From assembly GCA_028023455.1 (NCBI GenBank), contig JAQFVV010012509.1, positions 1,240,001 to 1,304,000 of the forward strand: 64,000 nucleotides of DNA, in the 5' to 3' direction. A program made the position numbers and the translations under genes. The DNA is from Epiperipatus broadwayi. Taxonomy: Eukaryota; Onychophora; Udeonychophora; Euonychophora; Peripatidae. Below, in pieces: positions 22,765-34,900 of this stretch (within the stretch, counting starts at the first letter, position 1; each line of letters opens with the position of its first letter). The notes under the pieces were generated by a model, which searched no databases, was not told where the DNA came from, and saw only the letters and a program-made list of their open reading frames with translations.

Positions 22765-22995
22765 ACATAATGCATTTCATGCTGAACCAGCATTCATTCG
22801 TTGGAAAAAGCCACAAACTCACATCTTTCACTCATTTTTTGGTTCAGGTCACAATCTCTCACATATCTATACTAACTTTGCCCAGTATTTATCAATATGA
22901 ATTAATATGGAGCAAAGATAATAAAGACACATGAGAGGTTATGACCTGGACCAACTGATAAGCACTGATTCAGAATGAACTGCATCTTGGGGTCA
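22765..22995. repeat. Diverged family A pair with two hammerhead-like halves facing apart
   Basis: Minus-strand motif at 22765-22810: CCAA, CGAATGA (core changed from CTGATGA), ATGCTG-GTT-CAGCAT helix II with full pairing including the core-proximal A-U, then GAAA. Plus-strand motif at 22942-22995: TGACC, TGGA, CCAA, CTGATAA (one core change), a degenerate helix II, TGAAC, GCATC, TTGG, GGTCA. The layout is that of family A, but both cores carry mutations. The segment between them (about 130 bp) is unrelated to the 47-52 kb array. Confidence 0.5.
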
Positions 22996-23009
22996 CTTGT
23001 CTTTTTGTT

Positions 23010-24745
23010 AAGAAGGTTGTATTTAATATTCATATATTCATCTTCAGTTAAAGTTTAGATTATATCTGGGCTAAAAATAATATGAGTTTCTAACCTAAAA
23101 AATGATGAGTAATAATCATTACTGTATTTATCTGGGAGGGATGGTGTTACAGTTGTGTATACAGAAAGTTTAACACCACTATAAATTATAATTTGATAAA
23201 TAAAAATTCACATTCTTATACATATCAAAGTATATAGATGACAATTTTTATGATTCATGATTTCATAGAGCTTTATGCCAATTGAATCCACGTGGCAAAG
23301 AAGTCTTAGTTACGCTCATTAAGTCATATTTTGACAAATGATAATTAAATAGTATAGTCGAAAACACAGACACGCGTGGTGTTTGCAACTAATAAGCAGA
23401 CATACTGCTGATAAGAGCTTCATATGATTTTAAATTTGCTTTTATTACTTCAATTGATGAATACGTATATATTTAACGCATAACTATAGGTGTACGCTCT
23501 TAAATAATTCTTTGAGCTATAGCATATCTGCGAGATATTGAATATTTTGTAAAAAATAAAATAAAAAAATCAATAGAAAAGTACTCCTTCAAGAACTATT
23601 GGGAAATCTTATGAGTATTTTTAGTTTGGATTTTAATATTTCCTTGTCTAGTGACTATTTTTTCTAGCTCTGAATTACAAGCATAGCAATAAATTTGTTT
23701 ACAATAACTACTTGTACTGTCAATTAAAAGTATACTTATTTATGATCTAAAAGATTGATTTTTTACGGCAGTAAATTTTATAAATTATGAACATAATATA
23801 ATTTTCATAACCCCCATTACATTACGTTTTATTATTAATAAGTAAAAAAAAAGTAGTTTCAATTTTTTGAAAGGAAGACAATAATCATAGATACACAACC
23901 AACCACGTGCTTTTAAAATTGTATCCCATTTAATAATAAGTACAGTATAACAAAATCGTTAAAAGACTAGAAAAAAATTATCTATATTATTAAGTAAATT
24001 TTCGTAAAAAAAAAATTATTAAAATATAAATATTCTCATTACCTCATGTTTCTAATTATTATTTTCTATGCAGAAAAAGTTAAATTTAACGTTAGACAAT
24101 AGCATTACTGTACTCATTAGTATTGAGGCTACTGAAAATAATTTTACGTATAAAAATTAAACAAATATAAGTTGCAAATATATTTAAAATTTTTATTCTT
24201 AAAACAAATATAATAGTTAAAATTTTAAACCAGAAATTAGTTTTGTTTTTGTTTTTAAAAAAAAAATTACAATATAAAGCTCCCTCTACATATAAAATGA
24301 ATTTATTTTCAAAAATTATTGTACAAATAGTTATCTGTTGTAAGTAAAAAAATGCTATTTTCAAAGAAATGTTTTAGTAATATAACAAAACTAGGTTTCA
24401 GTTATCCGAAGGAAGCTTTCATTTGTAAAGGTAAAACATAAATTATTAAGCATGTCGTTTGGTAATTGCAACAAAATATCGGAAAAGACAATTTTTTTTT
24501 TGTTTATTGTATCTAAAAAAATTACTGGGGAAAAAATTGTATAATTTTAAAACTTTTTTTGCTACATCTGTTTATCTTGTCTTTAACCACTTGCAATTAA
24601 TATATATAACTCAGCTTTATATATTCATGAATTGAATACAGGTTATAGAATATTGTTTGACAATGCATCGGTTATTTTTTATGAAAAGAATGAGTTAAAA
24701 TGAATAAAGAAGACTGATGTTAAAACTTGAATCTGAGGCTATCAA
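23010..24745. other. No gene or element recognised
   Basis: AT-rich sequence with A- and T-runs. The 90-codon minus ORF at 24092-24364 is Phe/Lys/Asn/Ile low complexity. Confidence 0.45.
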
Positions 24746-24751
24746 TCTTAT

Positions 24752-24932
24752 GAAGACATCTTTGATATTAAGGGAAAGTGGTGTTTGTATATGTTTGCTC
24801 TTTTAGTTTGATTTTCACTTGAGAAGACATCTTTTGATGTTAAGGGAAGGTAATGTTTGTAATGAATTATGGGAAGGTTTGTTTGTATATACTGTACTGT
24901 ATAAGTTTGTTTCTTTAGTTTGATTTTCACTT
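24752..24932 (+). repeat. Two-copy tandem duplication
   Basis: GAAGACATCTTTGATATTAAGGG...TTTAGTTTGATTTTCACTT (24752-24820) is repeated at 24822-24932, the second copy enlarged by about 40 bp of GTTTGT-rich sequence. Confidence 0.65.
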
Positions 24933-24939
24933 AAAAAGG

Positions 24940-26890
24940 TCTATTTGTAGTAGATGAAACCATGGTCGTGTAAGGATTTTGGTAAATTTTGGATTTTATC
25001 TAATTTTGTATTGTTTTATGGTTTTGCATTGAGTATTTTGTATATTTATCATATATCTTAGAAAGTTAACTTATAAAGATGTTGAATAGCTGCAACTAAT
25101 ATTGATGAAGATTAATCTATTATGAAGAATTAATTACGGAAGAAAAAAAATATTTTAACTTTGTATTCATAATTTAATCAATATTACACATAATTGCATT
25201 AAATTCTTGGAACTATCTTGCAGATGCTCCAGAGACAAAACTTCTATAGTTCCACTACTGCCTGATTGGATAAAAACTGCTCACACCAAACTTCTGAATA
25301 TATAACTAAATCACCATATAACCCCAAAATGAATGTTGTCATTCAGATTCTAGAAGGAAAGAAACAAAGACAAATAAAAAATAAATACTTAAAAAATTGC
25401 TTTTGTTGTGACTATACAAACCAACCAATCATGAATCACAAATTTTCCAAATATAGCATATGCTGGGAATTTTTAATTTGTTTATTTAATATCTTGTATG
25501 TTGATGTGTAACTTCTACATTAAACTTTATGTTTTAAAAGGTTTTAAGATTTTATCTAATTAAAAAATAATTTTTTTTTTCTTAACACTTAATTCAATGT
25601 AAACATATTCTTTCTACAATCAATTTTGTTAATTATATTTATTAATATGATCACTGCATAGAAAATGAAAAAATAATAATTCTTTATTGTATTGTAACTC
25701 TTGTATTCTGTCATTAGCCATATTTTCCCCATGAAAATGATCAGTATTATAATTTTTTAGAATAGGATTTTCTCAGCTTTTTGGGAAAACAATCATTTAA
25801 AAATTATCTAATGAATGGTGAGATAGAAAAAAAAAAATTCTAAAGGCATTTCTTCACTGCCAAAAACAAGAAAGATTTGGGACCAAAAAAGTCTAATAAC
25901 TAATTGAGCAATTTCTCATTCACTAAATATATATTTTTATTGAACAAATTCAGGTAAACTCAATATATGAGAAAAATTTAATGGGATGAGTGCTATTTTT
26001 GGATTCATTAATTTGTGTAATATTGGTTTAATGTAGGAAATATTTATACATAAAGAAGTCATGTAGATGTTGATCTTTCATATATGATCAAATTTTTTAA
26101 TTTTGCAAAAATTTTTCATTTATGGCAATTTATATTTTGAAAGTGAAGAGTAAAAGTAAATTTTTCATTTTTATATGATATTTTTAATGTATTATGTGTT
26201 AAGATCTATTTCTATTATAAATCGTCATTATTTTTCTGCAATAATTATGTTAAAAGAATTCTGAAATAATGTGAAAAATTTTTTTATTGTATTTTGAAAT
26301 CAATAAACCAAAAATGTTTCTTGCAGTATTTTAATGTTTTTATAAAATCTTATAGGAGAGAAATTAGAATTTATTATATTTTAATATACTTTTTCAACTG
26401 AAAAAAAAAAAATTGTTTCAACTGATTTTTGAATACTAATTTTATTTCCAAAGTTTTAACATTGTAATATAATTCATTAATTAGTCATGACCCTGAACCT
26501 CTTATTCAAGTCATTAAGATACTGGTATATATATATCTTTAAAAATCAAACTTATTTGGCTCCTTTAGTAAATTCTGATAAGTTACTGCAATGGCAGATT
26601 ACATTTCATATAGGTAATGTCTTCCTGCTTTATTTTGAATTTGAATCTCACATGTAAATAGGGAGTATTACATCTTATAAAGTTAATCATTTATTACTAA
26701 TTATTTTTTACTATTGAGCATCATTTGAAAATGAACTTGGTTTAGAATAAGTTAAATTATTAACTATTCCTATCATCTCTTATTTATTATATACTTTAAC
26801 AACAAATTGGATTGCAGCTTGAATTAATTACATTGCAAAGCTGCATGAGCAAAAAAAGTTTTTAAAAAGTATGATAGGTTAACATCATTT
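24940..26890. other. No gene or element recognised
   Basis: AT-rich. The 81-codon ORF at 25266-25511 has no family features. Confidence 0.45.
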
Positions 26891-26899
26891 TCAATTATT

Positions 26900-28640
26900 A
26901 TCGATACACTGCAGGATGAAGAATCTCTCCGACTTCATTCCATCTTCTCTGATCTCTAGACTCCCTTCTCCACATCACCCCAGCATACTTTCTTATTTCA
27001 TCCATCCATCTCACATGTGATCTCTTTCTAGGTCTTTTACACTCTTTTGGAATCTAGTTTAAGATTTCAATTGTTCATCTATTATCATCTCTTCTAGTAA
27101 TGTAATATATCTAGCCCAATTCTACTTCAGTCTCTTAATTCTTTCAATGATGTCAGTAACACCTATTCTCTCACCCATGCATTTCATTTTTGATCTCTTG
27201 TTATTGCTAAGATTATCTCTCTATACTCATTTGTGTGGTCTGAAATGTCTGTATTGCTCTTCTATTAAGTGTCCAAGTCTCGGATCCATAAATAAGAACT
27301 GGTAAAACCATTTATTAAAAACCTTCCTTTTCAAACATACAGGCATCGTTCCTTTTAATATTAAATTATTTTTATCAAAAGCACTCCAACCAAGTTAAAT
27401 TCTATGATTAATTTCATCCATTATTTTTCCATCTGCAATAATAATGATCTGACCAAGGGATTGTAGTTGTTAACTTCTTCTAATTCATCATTATCAATCT
27501 ATTTTTTTCTTTTGAAAAAATCTATTGAACATTGCTCTAGTATTTTTAACATTCACCTTACTTTTAATCCTACTTTTTTATTTTTATCTGATAACTCTTG
27601 CAACATTTCCTGAAACTCTAAAGCATTATTTGCAAAAACAACTACATCATCTGCAAAGTCTAGATGGTTTAAATAATCTCCATTTACTTATATTCCCTTA
27701 GCTTCCAATTTTAATCCACAAAATACTTCTTGCAAAACGGCTGTAAAATGTTTTGGAGATATAGAATCACCCTGTCATACCCCTTCTCAATGTTAATCTT
27801 ATGTAATCTAGTTGTTGCTGTTGTCTTTTTATAAACATTCTTTAGAATATGACTGTATCTGAGATCTATACCTTGGAGATCCAATACTTTAATCACTGAA
27901 GAAATGGTTATAGAATCAAATGTCTTTTCATAATTTACAATTCCAAAGCATAATGGCAACTCGTCATATTCATTGATCATTTCTATAACTTACCTCAATA
28001 CTTGGGTATAGTCCACTGTGCTAAAGTCACTTTTAAATCCAGCTTGTTCTTTTGATTTGCGAAAATCCAAAGTTCGTTGTAAATGAGTTGTAATTATTTT
28101 GATAAAATTTTTCTATAGAACTAATAAAAGACAGTTCTGTAATTTCTGATATCTTCTTTATCACCTTTTTTAAATATTAACATTAATGCTGCATTCTTCC
28201 AATCATCTGGTACATCTTTATTCTTTAACATTGGGGATATAAATTTGCCAAAAAATTTTTTTATTTCTTCACCTACTTCTTTTAAGATATTGATTATAAT
28301 TCCATCATAACATGGAGCTTTTCCCTTCTTCATAAATTTAATTCTATGTCTCACTTCTTCATTTAAAATCATGGGCAATTGAGAAGATAAAGTAGTAGTG
28401 GGAAGTACTTTTCCTTGTTTCTTTTTTGCTATATAATTCTTGATAGAACTCTTCTACACATTTCATGATATTATCTTCTTTTTTACATAGTTAGATCTTT
28501 TTTTCTTATTGCAGAAATAAGTTTGTTGCTAATATCAAGATGTTGGTTTACACTCTTCAGACTTATTTTGTTCTATAGCTTTTCTTGCTAGCTCACAATT
28601 ATATTTTCTTATATTATTATCAAACTTTTTTCACCCCATT
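26900..28640 (-). mobile_element. RTE-like LINE, reverse transcriptase and C-terminal part
   Basis: On the minus strand, reading leftward from 28640: a finger segment KAIEQNKSEECKP; the open frame 28121-28378 with FMKKGKAPCYDGI and NVPDDWKNAALMLIFKKGDK; frame 27711-27980 with FGIVNYEKTFDSI (motif A, Asp present as in Y-DSI context); an intact catalytic FADD at 27646-27657 inside LDFADDVVVFANNA; then LIYGSETW at about 27270-27303; and a tail with RIKRLK, NWARYI and MDEIRKYAG at 26910-27150. The order and motifs are those of RTE/BovB-type polyproteins (often annotated as craniofacial development protein 2-like). Several frameshifts and stops show it is inactive, although the FADD catalytic site survives. 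The endonuclease domain upstream is missing. Confidence 0.85.
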
Positions 28641-28774
28641 TTATAAAATTTGAAATATTCAATCCTTTTTAATGCATCATTTTTATATATTTTCATATTT
28701 CTTCATAAATTGTCTTGTTTTAGTAGAAATTTTACTGGTCAATTGCTGCTGTTTTTATACCAGCTATAAAATAT

Positions 28775-29155
28775 TTTTTTTTGTCAATGGATCTTTTGCC
28801 TTTGAAGTTGAAAAAGCTCCAACTTCGATACAACTGGAATTAATTGATTTCCAGAATGATTCGATTTTAAAAAACAAATATCAAGAAGAAGGAACTCCCA
28901 AAATATATTCCTATTTACGTGAACCCGGAAATTAAGAAATTGCTGCACAAATTTTATGCTTTTTTGGAAGTACATACTTATGTGAACAATTATTTCATGC
29001 ATGAAATTAAATAAAACAGCGTACAGATCAAGATTAACTGATAAACATCTATCTACCATAATGAAAATTGCTTGTTCTCAGTCTTTGAATCCAGATATTG
29101 GAAAACTAGTAGGAGGAAAGCGCTGGCAAGTTTCCAGTAAAAACAATAAATTGTA
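28775..29155 (+). mobile_element. hAT transposase remnant, GTF2IRD2-like C-terminus
   Basis: Plus-strand frame with FEVEKAPTSIQLELIDFQND then KYQEEGTPKIYSYLREPGN and, after a stop and a frameshift, AAQILCFFGSTYLCEQLF and RSRLTDKHLSTIMKIA. This is the hATC dimerisation region of the transposase type often annotated as GTF2IRD2-like. It starts immediately next to the RTE LINE and is broken by stops and one frameshift. Confidence 0.8.
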
Positions 29156-29284
29156 GTTTTATAAATATCGTAATCAAATAAAATAAATGTTTAAATAAAA
29201 GCAATACTATATCAATTGTATATTATTGAACTGAATTCATTTAACATTCCTGCATTCTCACATCAAAATAAAATTTTAAGAAAA

Positions 29285-29350
29285 TTTATGTGATGTGGCC
29301 TGCGACAATCTTACCAGTCGCATTAAATGGCCCGGTGTTTGAATGAGTTT
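29285..29350 (+). repeat. 3' end of the GTF2IRD2-like hAT element
   Basis: TGATGTGGCCTGCGACAATC, then ACCAGTCGCATTAAATGGCC, then CGGTGTTTGAATGAG resembles the conserved 3' flank downstream of such transposases. Terminal repeats cannot be confirmed because the 5' end is not identifiable. Confidence 0.45.
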
Positions 29351-29359
29351 GTCACGCCT

Positions 29360-30670
29360 GTTATATATGATGAATAATTAAATATTAGAAATTTGTGAAT
29401 AAGTCAAACTGTCAAAATAAGTGTTTGCTTTTGTTTTTTTATTTTTGTTAGGAAGTATACAGATTCTGTTGTTATTAAAATAAATGTTCAAATATATCCA
29501 CAGCCATTCAGAAATTCATATTTTTCATGGATCTATTTTTCAACTCTTTCTTTGCAACTCTTTTATATTGGGGAGAATATTTAAAACAAAATGGCACTTC
29601 ATGTTAAAAGATTTGCCGAACCCTGATATGTTCCATCTAAATAATTATAATAAAAACATAATTAAATATATAACTAAAATTAAAAACTAGCAGATCTATC
29701 CTTTGCGAATGAATATATTCATATGTAACCATTTCTATTATACAGACTTTTTCCCATCACTGTGAACTTTGAGATAATGATTCCATGTTGTCTGTGTTTT
29801 AATATTCCAGTAATTCTTTTATAATTTATTTATAAAATAATACTGAGTCAATTTTCATAACAAATAATTTTGTTTATAACATTAAATTTATCAAATGTAC
29901 AATAAACTGCAGACAATATTTACAATTATTTTCCAGCTTATCTTTTTCTCTCTCTCTTTCATGATATATATTTAATTATTTGCTACTTCTCAATTAGTTC
30001 GATAATTTACATTACTGATGTTATCTATGTGGACGTACACATGTGTATGAGATAATTATTAATTTTGATATTAATTTTTTATTATTTATAGTAACCGCAC
30101 ATGTATACAAAATAAAATAGTTTAGTGAAGATTAAAATTTCTATAAATATTAAAAATACATGATAGAATTTTGAATTATTCAGTTCACAAAAAATATCCA
30201 ACATAATCACCTGATAGTATAAATTTCAATAACTGTTAAGAAGGCATTTGTTATTCTTCATCTGTATCTTTCTAACTTTTTTCTTTCTGAATGATTATTT
30301 AAAATAAATTCACTGATTATTCCTAAACTGATATATTTTCTGTGACTTCAAATTTATAAAGCTCTTTTAAAACTTTTCCAGGTATTTTAAATCACTACCT
30401 ACACTTTATTTTTAAGATTGAGGATCATATTTACTTTATCAAGCTGGATATCTCTGTCCAAATTTAAATGAAATTGAGTGGGTATATCATTAAAGGCAGT
30501 CATTTGAATTATTGTTTCTTTATCTGAAAGGTTATCAAAATATTCTATCTGTTTGAAATAATCATATTTATAAAAGAGAGTTATCCACTGATTTAAAAAT
30601 ATTGTGTTGTTATTTTTTGGATGCATATGTCAAAAAAATATCTAAAGAGACTATGATCAGCAAGTAATTA
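29360..30670. other. No gene recognised
   Basis: AT-rich. A minus-strand open stretch at 30399-30626 has mild coding character and a weak echo at 35200-35450 (shared TTTCCAGGTAT, GGATATATCATTAAA, TCATTTGAAT and ATGATTTAAA landmarks), so it may be an old dispersed element. Confidence 0.4.
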
Positions 30671-30776
30671 ATTTCCAACAGGCAAACTCTCCATACACTA
30701 TTGCCACTCAGTGTAAGCCAGAGTAATCAATGGATGTCAGAAGGGTTGTGCATAAAATCTTCATCTAGTGCCTACT

Positions 30777-30836
30777 CTTCCAATATCCTCAGACTAGTTT
30801 CTGGCTTGTGGCCTTTGTCAGTGAGGAGCCTTGGAT
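30777..30836 (-). ncRNA. Hammerhead-like motif, family B, inverted unit
   Basis: Minus-strand layout ATCCAA, GGC, TCCTCA, then CTGACAA where the core should be CTGATGA, helix II GGC-CACAA-GCC, GAAAC, TA, GTC, TGAGGA, TA, TTGGAA. Helix I is almost fully paired (here TCCTCA/TGAGGA is all Watson-Crick, against one G-U in other copies). The core mutation should kill activity. Confidence 0.55.
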
Positions 30837-31259
30837 CTGAGAGCACTGCACTTAGATCTTAGGATCTAATGCAACCCTCCAGCATCACCTTTTATCTCTA
30901 CTTAATTACAAAACTATGAGTCTTAAATTGAAAACACAATATTTTCAATCCGAGCTCATTAGATTATATAGTCATATAACAGTTATAAGCAAGTATAAGA
31001 AATGGTGATCCTGTGATGTTTATTGGCTTAAAACCAATCCTACCTAATAGAATAGTGGTGGCTATGGTTATTAAAAAATCAGACACCAAAATGTATAGGT
31101 ATGGAACTGAGTTCAGACCTATATGACTATATAAACTGAGCTTGGATTGAAAATTTTGTGTTTTCAATTTAAGACTCATAGTTTTGTAGTTAAGCAGAGA
31201 TAAAAGGTGGCTGCTGGAGAGTTGTATTAGATCCTAAGATCTAGGTATAGTGCTCTCAG

Positions 31260-31317
31260 ATCCGAGGCTCCTCATTGATGAAGGCCACAAGCCAGAAACT
31301 TGTCTGGGGATATTTGC
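31260..31317 (+). ncRNA. Hammerhead-like motif, family B, middle unit
   Basis: ATCCGA, GGC, TCCTCA, TTGATGA (core C changed to T), helix II GGC-CACAA-GCC, GAAAC, TT, GTC, TGGGGA. The outer helix I strand is degraded (TATTTGCAGA). Probably inactive. Confidence 0.5.
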
Positions 31318-31706
31318 AGAGTAAGCACTAGTTGGGGATTTTATGCACAAGCCTTCTGGCATCCATTGATTACCCTGGCATACACTGAGAGGCAATACTG
31401 TATGGAGAGTTTTGCCTGTTTGAATAACAGTTATAAGCAAGCATAAGAAATGGTGATCATGTGATGTTTATCGGCTTAAAACCAATCCTGCCTAATAGGA
31501 TAGTAGTGGCTATGGTTATTAAAGAACCAAAGACATCAAAATGTATAGGTACTGAACTGAGTTCAGACCTATATGACTATATAAGTTAATGAGCTTGGAT
31601 TGAAAATATTGTGTTTTCAATTTAAGACATAGTTTTGTAGTTAAGTAGAGATAAAAGGTGGCTGCTGGAGGGTTGCATTAGATCCTAAGATCTAGGTGCA
31701 GTTCTC

Positions 31707-31763
31707 TCAAGGCTCCTCACTGATGAAGGCCACAAGCCAGAAAGTAATCTGGGGATATTGGAA
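31707..31763 (+). ncRNA. Hammerhead-like motif, family B, last unit
   Basis: CTCAAGGC, TCCTCA, intact CTGATGA, helix II GGC-CACAA-GCC, GAAA, then GTAATC in place of CTAGTC, TGGGGA, TATTGG. The outer helix I strand is shortened by a small deletion, and helix III no longer pairs well, though the AUC triplet is permissible. Confidence 0.5.
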
Positions 31764-31909
31764 GAGTAGGCACTAGATGAGGATTTTATACACAAACTTC
31801 TGGCATCCATTGTTTACTTTGGTTTGCACTGAGTCGCAATACTGTATGGAGAGTTTTGCTTGTTTGAATAACATTTATAAGCAAGAATAAGAAATGTTGA
31901 TCATGTGAT

Positions 31910-34900
31910 GTTTATTGATTAATTTTCACTAATCTTTTTTGTTATTCATTGAACTTTTGCATTTTAATTGCTTTTGGTGTTACACATTCAGTTTATTATT
32001 CACTTAAGTATAGATTACTACTTGTTTCTTCTTATTCATATCACTAATAATATAGCCACTGTCAGACAATCTGTCAGATCTTTTTTTTTTACTACTTAAG
32101 CACAACAGGTTTATTTGTACATGCACATTCTTTGAGATAACTTTGTATCTTAGTAAAAATGAATAGCTACTAAATCAAAATTGGCATTTTTAATCTTTGA
32201 CAAGGTGTGAATATGAGTAATAATTATTTCTAGAGGTAGAAGCCAAATTTTCTAATTATATCATCAGGATAAGACATGTTTTTTAATGTCATTATTACTT
32301 TAACTTTGAAATATATTAATCTGATGATTTGTCCAATAATGTGCATCAGTTTAAAGTTTTTGCATTACTATTCAATGTGGATTTATCCAAGTTTTTTAAT
32401 AACATTTTTGTTCAATCAGAAAATCCATCTATTTTATATATATATAATAGACCATTTGAATTTATAGCCCTAGCACTTTTTTCCAATAATTTTGGGCCAT
32501 AGTTCATTGTTTGTGTAAATATATGCATTAAAATTACAAGAAAAAAGTTTAATCTTTTTTATCTAGCAAGGAATGTAAACTGCTCTGCAAATTTTGTGAA
32601 TTTAATTTTGACACTTCTATAAAATGGAGACTGATATTGTGCAAACTAATTTGTAATAAGATATTTGCTTTTTATTAATGCATAGTGCATCTAGGAATTT
32701 CAAAAATAGAAGATATCAAGTTAGACTTTTTTTTTACATTATTTTTTTCAACAAAACTTATAGCTCTCCTATCTTTTCAATAAAACTATCTAATTCTGAA
32801 TGGAAATTTTACTAAAATCAGCTATATTGATTTTGGCTGCTCTTAAACTATGAGTGTTGACCTATTTTCAGGTCTTGAAAAATCTGCTTAAAAAAAATTA
32901 GCACATTTCTCTGTACATCTAGAAAAAAATTTAATACTTTATTATTACCACAGGATTTTTGAAAAATGAGCAATCCACTAGCCACAGCAAAATCGAATTT
33001 TGTGAGATAGGCTGGTACATTATTTCTTAATAGAATTATTCAACCATTCTTTCTCAAAACATTTTCAAATGGCTTTATTAATTATATTTCTTTAATATAA
33101 AATCACAATTAAGTATCTCTCTCTGCTAATCTATCCCAATTTTTGAGTTTTTTCAATGCTGAGCAGCTTAACATACATTATTTGTTTGCAAAAGAAAAAA
33201 ATTGAAGTCAAAATTGCTTTGCCTGTAATTAAAGGATGGATATGTAGATATATAAACCTAATCCTATTGTCACAGTCCTAAAGAAAGATGATTGGTGCAT
33301 AACAAGCTCCAGATAATCACCCTACATGACTGAAAATAATGAAAGAAAAAAAAAAAGAAAAATGAAAAAAAAAAAACTGGCTTTTTGAAAGCAGAGAATA
33401 GATTTTGATATGGCAACATCATATTCTTTACAAAACAATAGGAAATACTGTTTATAAGTTATTTGCAATTAACTCTTGTGTATGAAAGTTATTCAGCTAT
33501 CAGTCAAGTGTGAATCTAGTTGGTAGCATGAGTTCTTCATCCTATGAATGTTCTTATTACAGTATCTTCATGTTCTCATTTCAATCTGAGTAATCTTTAA
33601 AGCATAACTTATGTTCTTTGGAATATTTCAGATGATTGGACATACCAACTGTTTATACTGTCATTCTTAATAGTTGTTTCTCTAGTTTTCCATTTATATA
33701 TACCTTAAAAATCTTTCTTATGATCAACACTTGTTGTATTAAATTTATTAATTATGCTTAGATGAAATATAATCCACACTGTTTTGTTTATGTTTGGATT
33801 TTCTTAAATATTTATATCATTACCAATAGACTCATGATTCTTTAGTTTTTCAAATATTTTTTTTATTCTAGCATTAAAATCCAATTTAAATTTAAAACAC
33901 TGTTATTTAAGAAGTTTTAATAGACAAAAATAAATTGTAGTTCTTATATCCTGGAGATTGTAAATAATCCCATTCAAAGGAGTGGTTGGTAAGTAATGAA
34001 GAGCATTAAGTTACAGATCCAAGTTGTCATTCAATGTTAATTTTTATATTTGTTTATCTACAACCTATATTACCAAGTGAAAGATTGCAAGAATTGTTTA
34101 TTATTAAATGGGTCAGTGAAATTTGTGAAGTGAAAAGGAAAGATGAAAAATGGATGTGCATTTACTATAAATGAACTAACATTGTAAATACAAATGGAGT
34201 GAGATCCATTATAAATAAAACATGGAATAACAATATAGTGGAGAGTGATGATATATGAGTAACAGCAGTACTTATTACTTAAAGCAATATATCAAAGTCA
34301 GATAGTTAAGATTTTAATCTTATGAATACTAATTCTGATAGATAAGTACAAGACTCATATAAATATCATTTTCAGGCAATAAATTTGGTAGAGTAATGCA
34401 TCAGGAACACACCTAAACTATGCTATATCTCAATATCCACATCAGTATTTCTACTTAAAAAACTGTCAAGATGTTTTAAAATGTGTCACATTCTCAAACT
34501 GATTAGCTATTCTAACAAATTTGCTAGAGATTTTCTTTCATTTCACATAATGTTTGAGAACTAGATCGCTTTCAAAATGTTAAAAAAAAGGTTTCTGAAA
34601 GTCTTTCTTTAGAGCGACAAGAACTCCTTCCTCATTAAGAAGATACTGCAAATCTAGAAGCCAAAATCAGAGCAAATTAAAATTTCTACCATTAAATCTA
34701 TATTCCTTCTTGATATCTGCTTTATGTATTTACCATAAACGGTTCCAAAGACGATTCTTATAAAAATGGAAAGCAAACTACGTAATTGTATGCTTCCTCT
34801 GATTTTCTAATACTTTGTCTCTTATAGGATTTATATTTCAAACATTGTCTTTTCAGTAAAGTGCGTTAAATTGCCATGACCAAATCAATAAAAACAGTAT

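Larger units (their letters stand above)
30680..31905. repeat. Repeat family B array: one inverted unit then two direct units
   Basis: 30680-30965 is a minus-oriented partial unit; 30965-31438 and 31439-31905 are plus-oriented units with a period of about 445-470 bp. Shared blocks: AACAGTTATAAGCAAGYATAAG, TGATCATGTGATGTTTATTGG, GAACTGAGTTCAGACCTATA, GAGATAAAAGGTGGCTGCTGG, AAGATCTAGGT, the hammerhead segment, GGGGATTTTATGCACAA, CATCCATTGATTAC and TACTGTATGGAGAGTTTTG. Because the first unit is inverted, the whole array begins and ends with the same terminus in opposite orientation. Each unit has one hammerhead-like motif. No coding capacity. Confidence 0.85.

Noticed and set aside
30399-30626. 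75-codon minus-strand ORF as a gene
   Set aside because: A similar decayed stretch exists at 35200-35450, so it is more likely a dispersed element; no recognised family.
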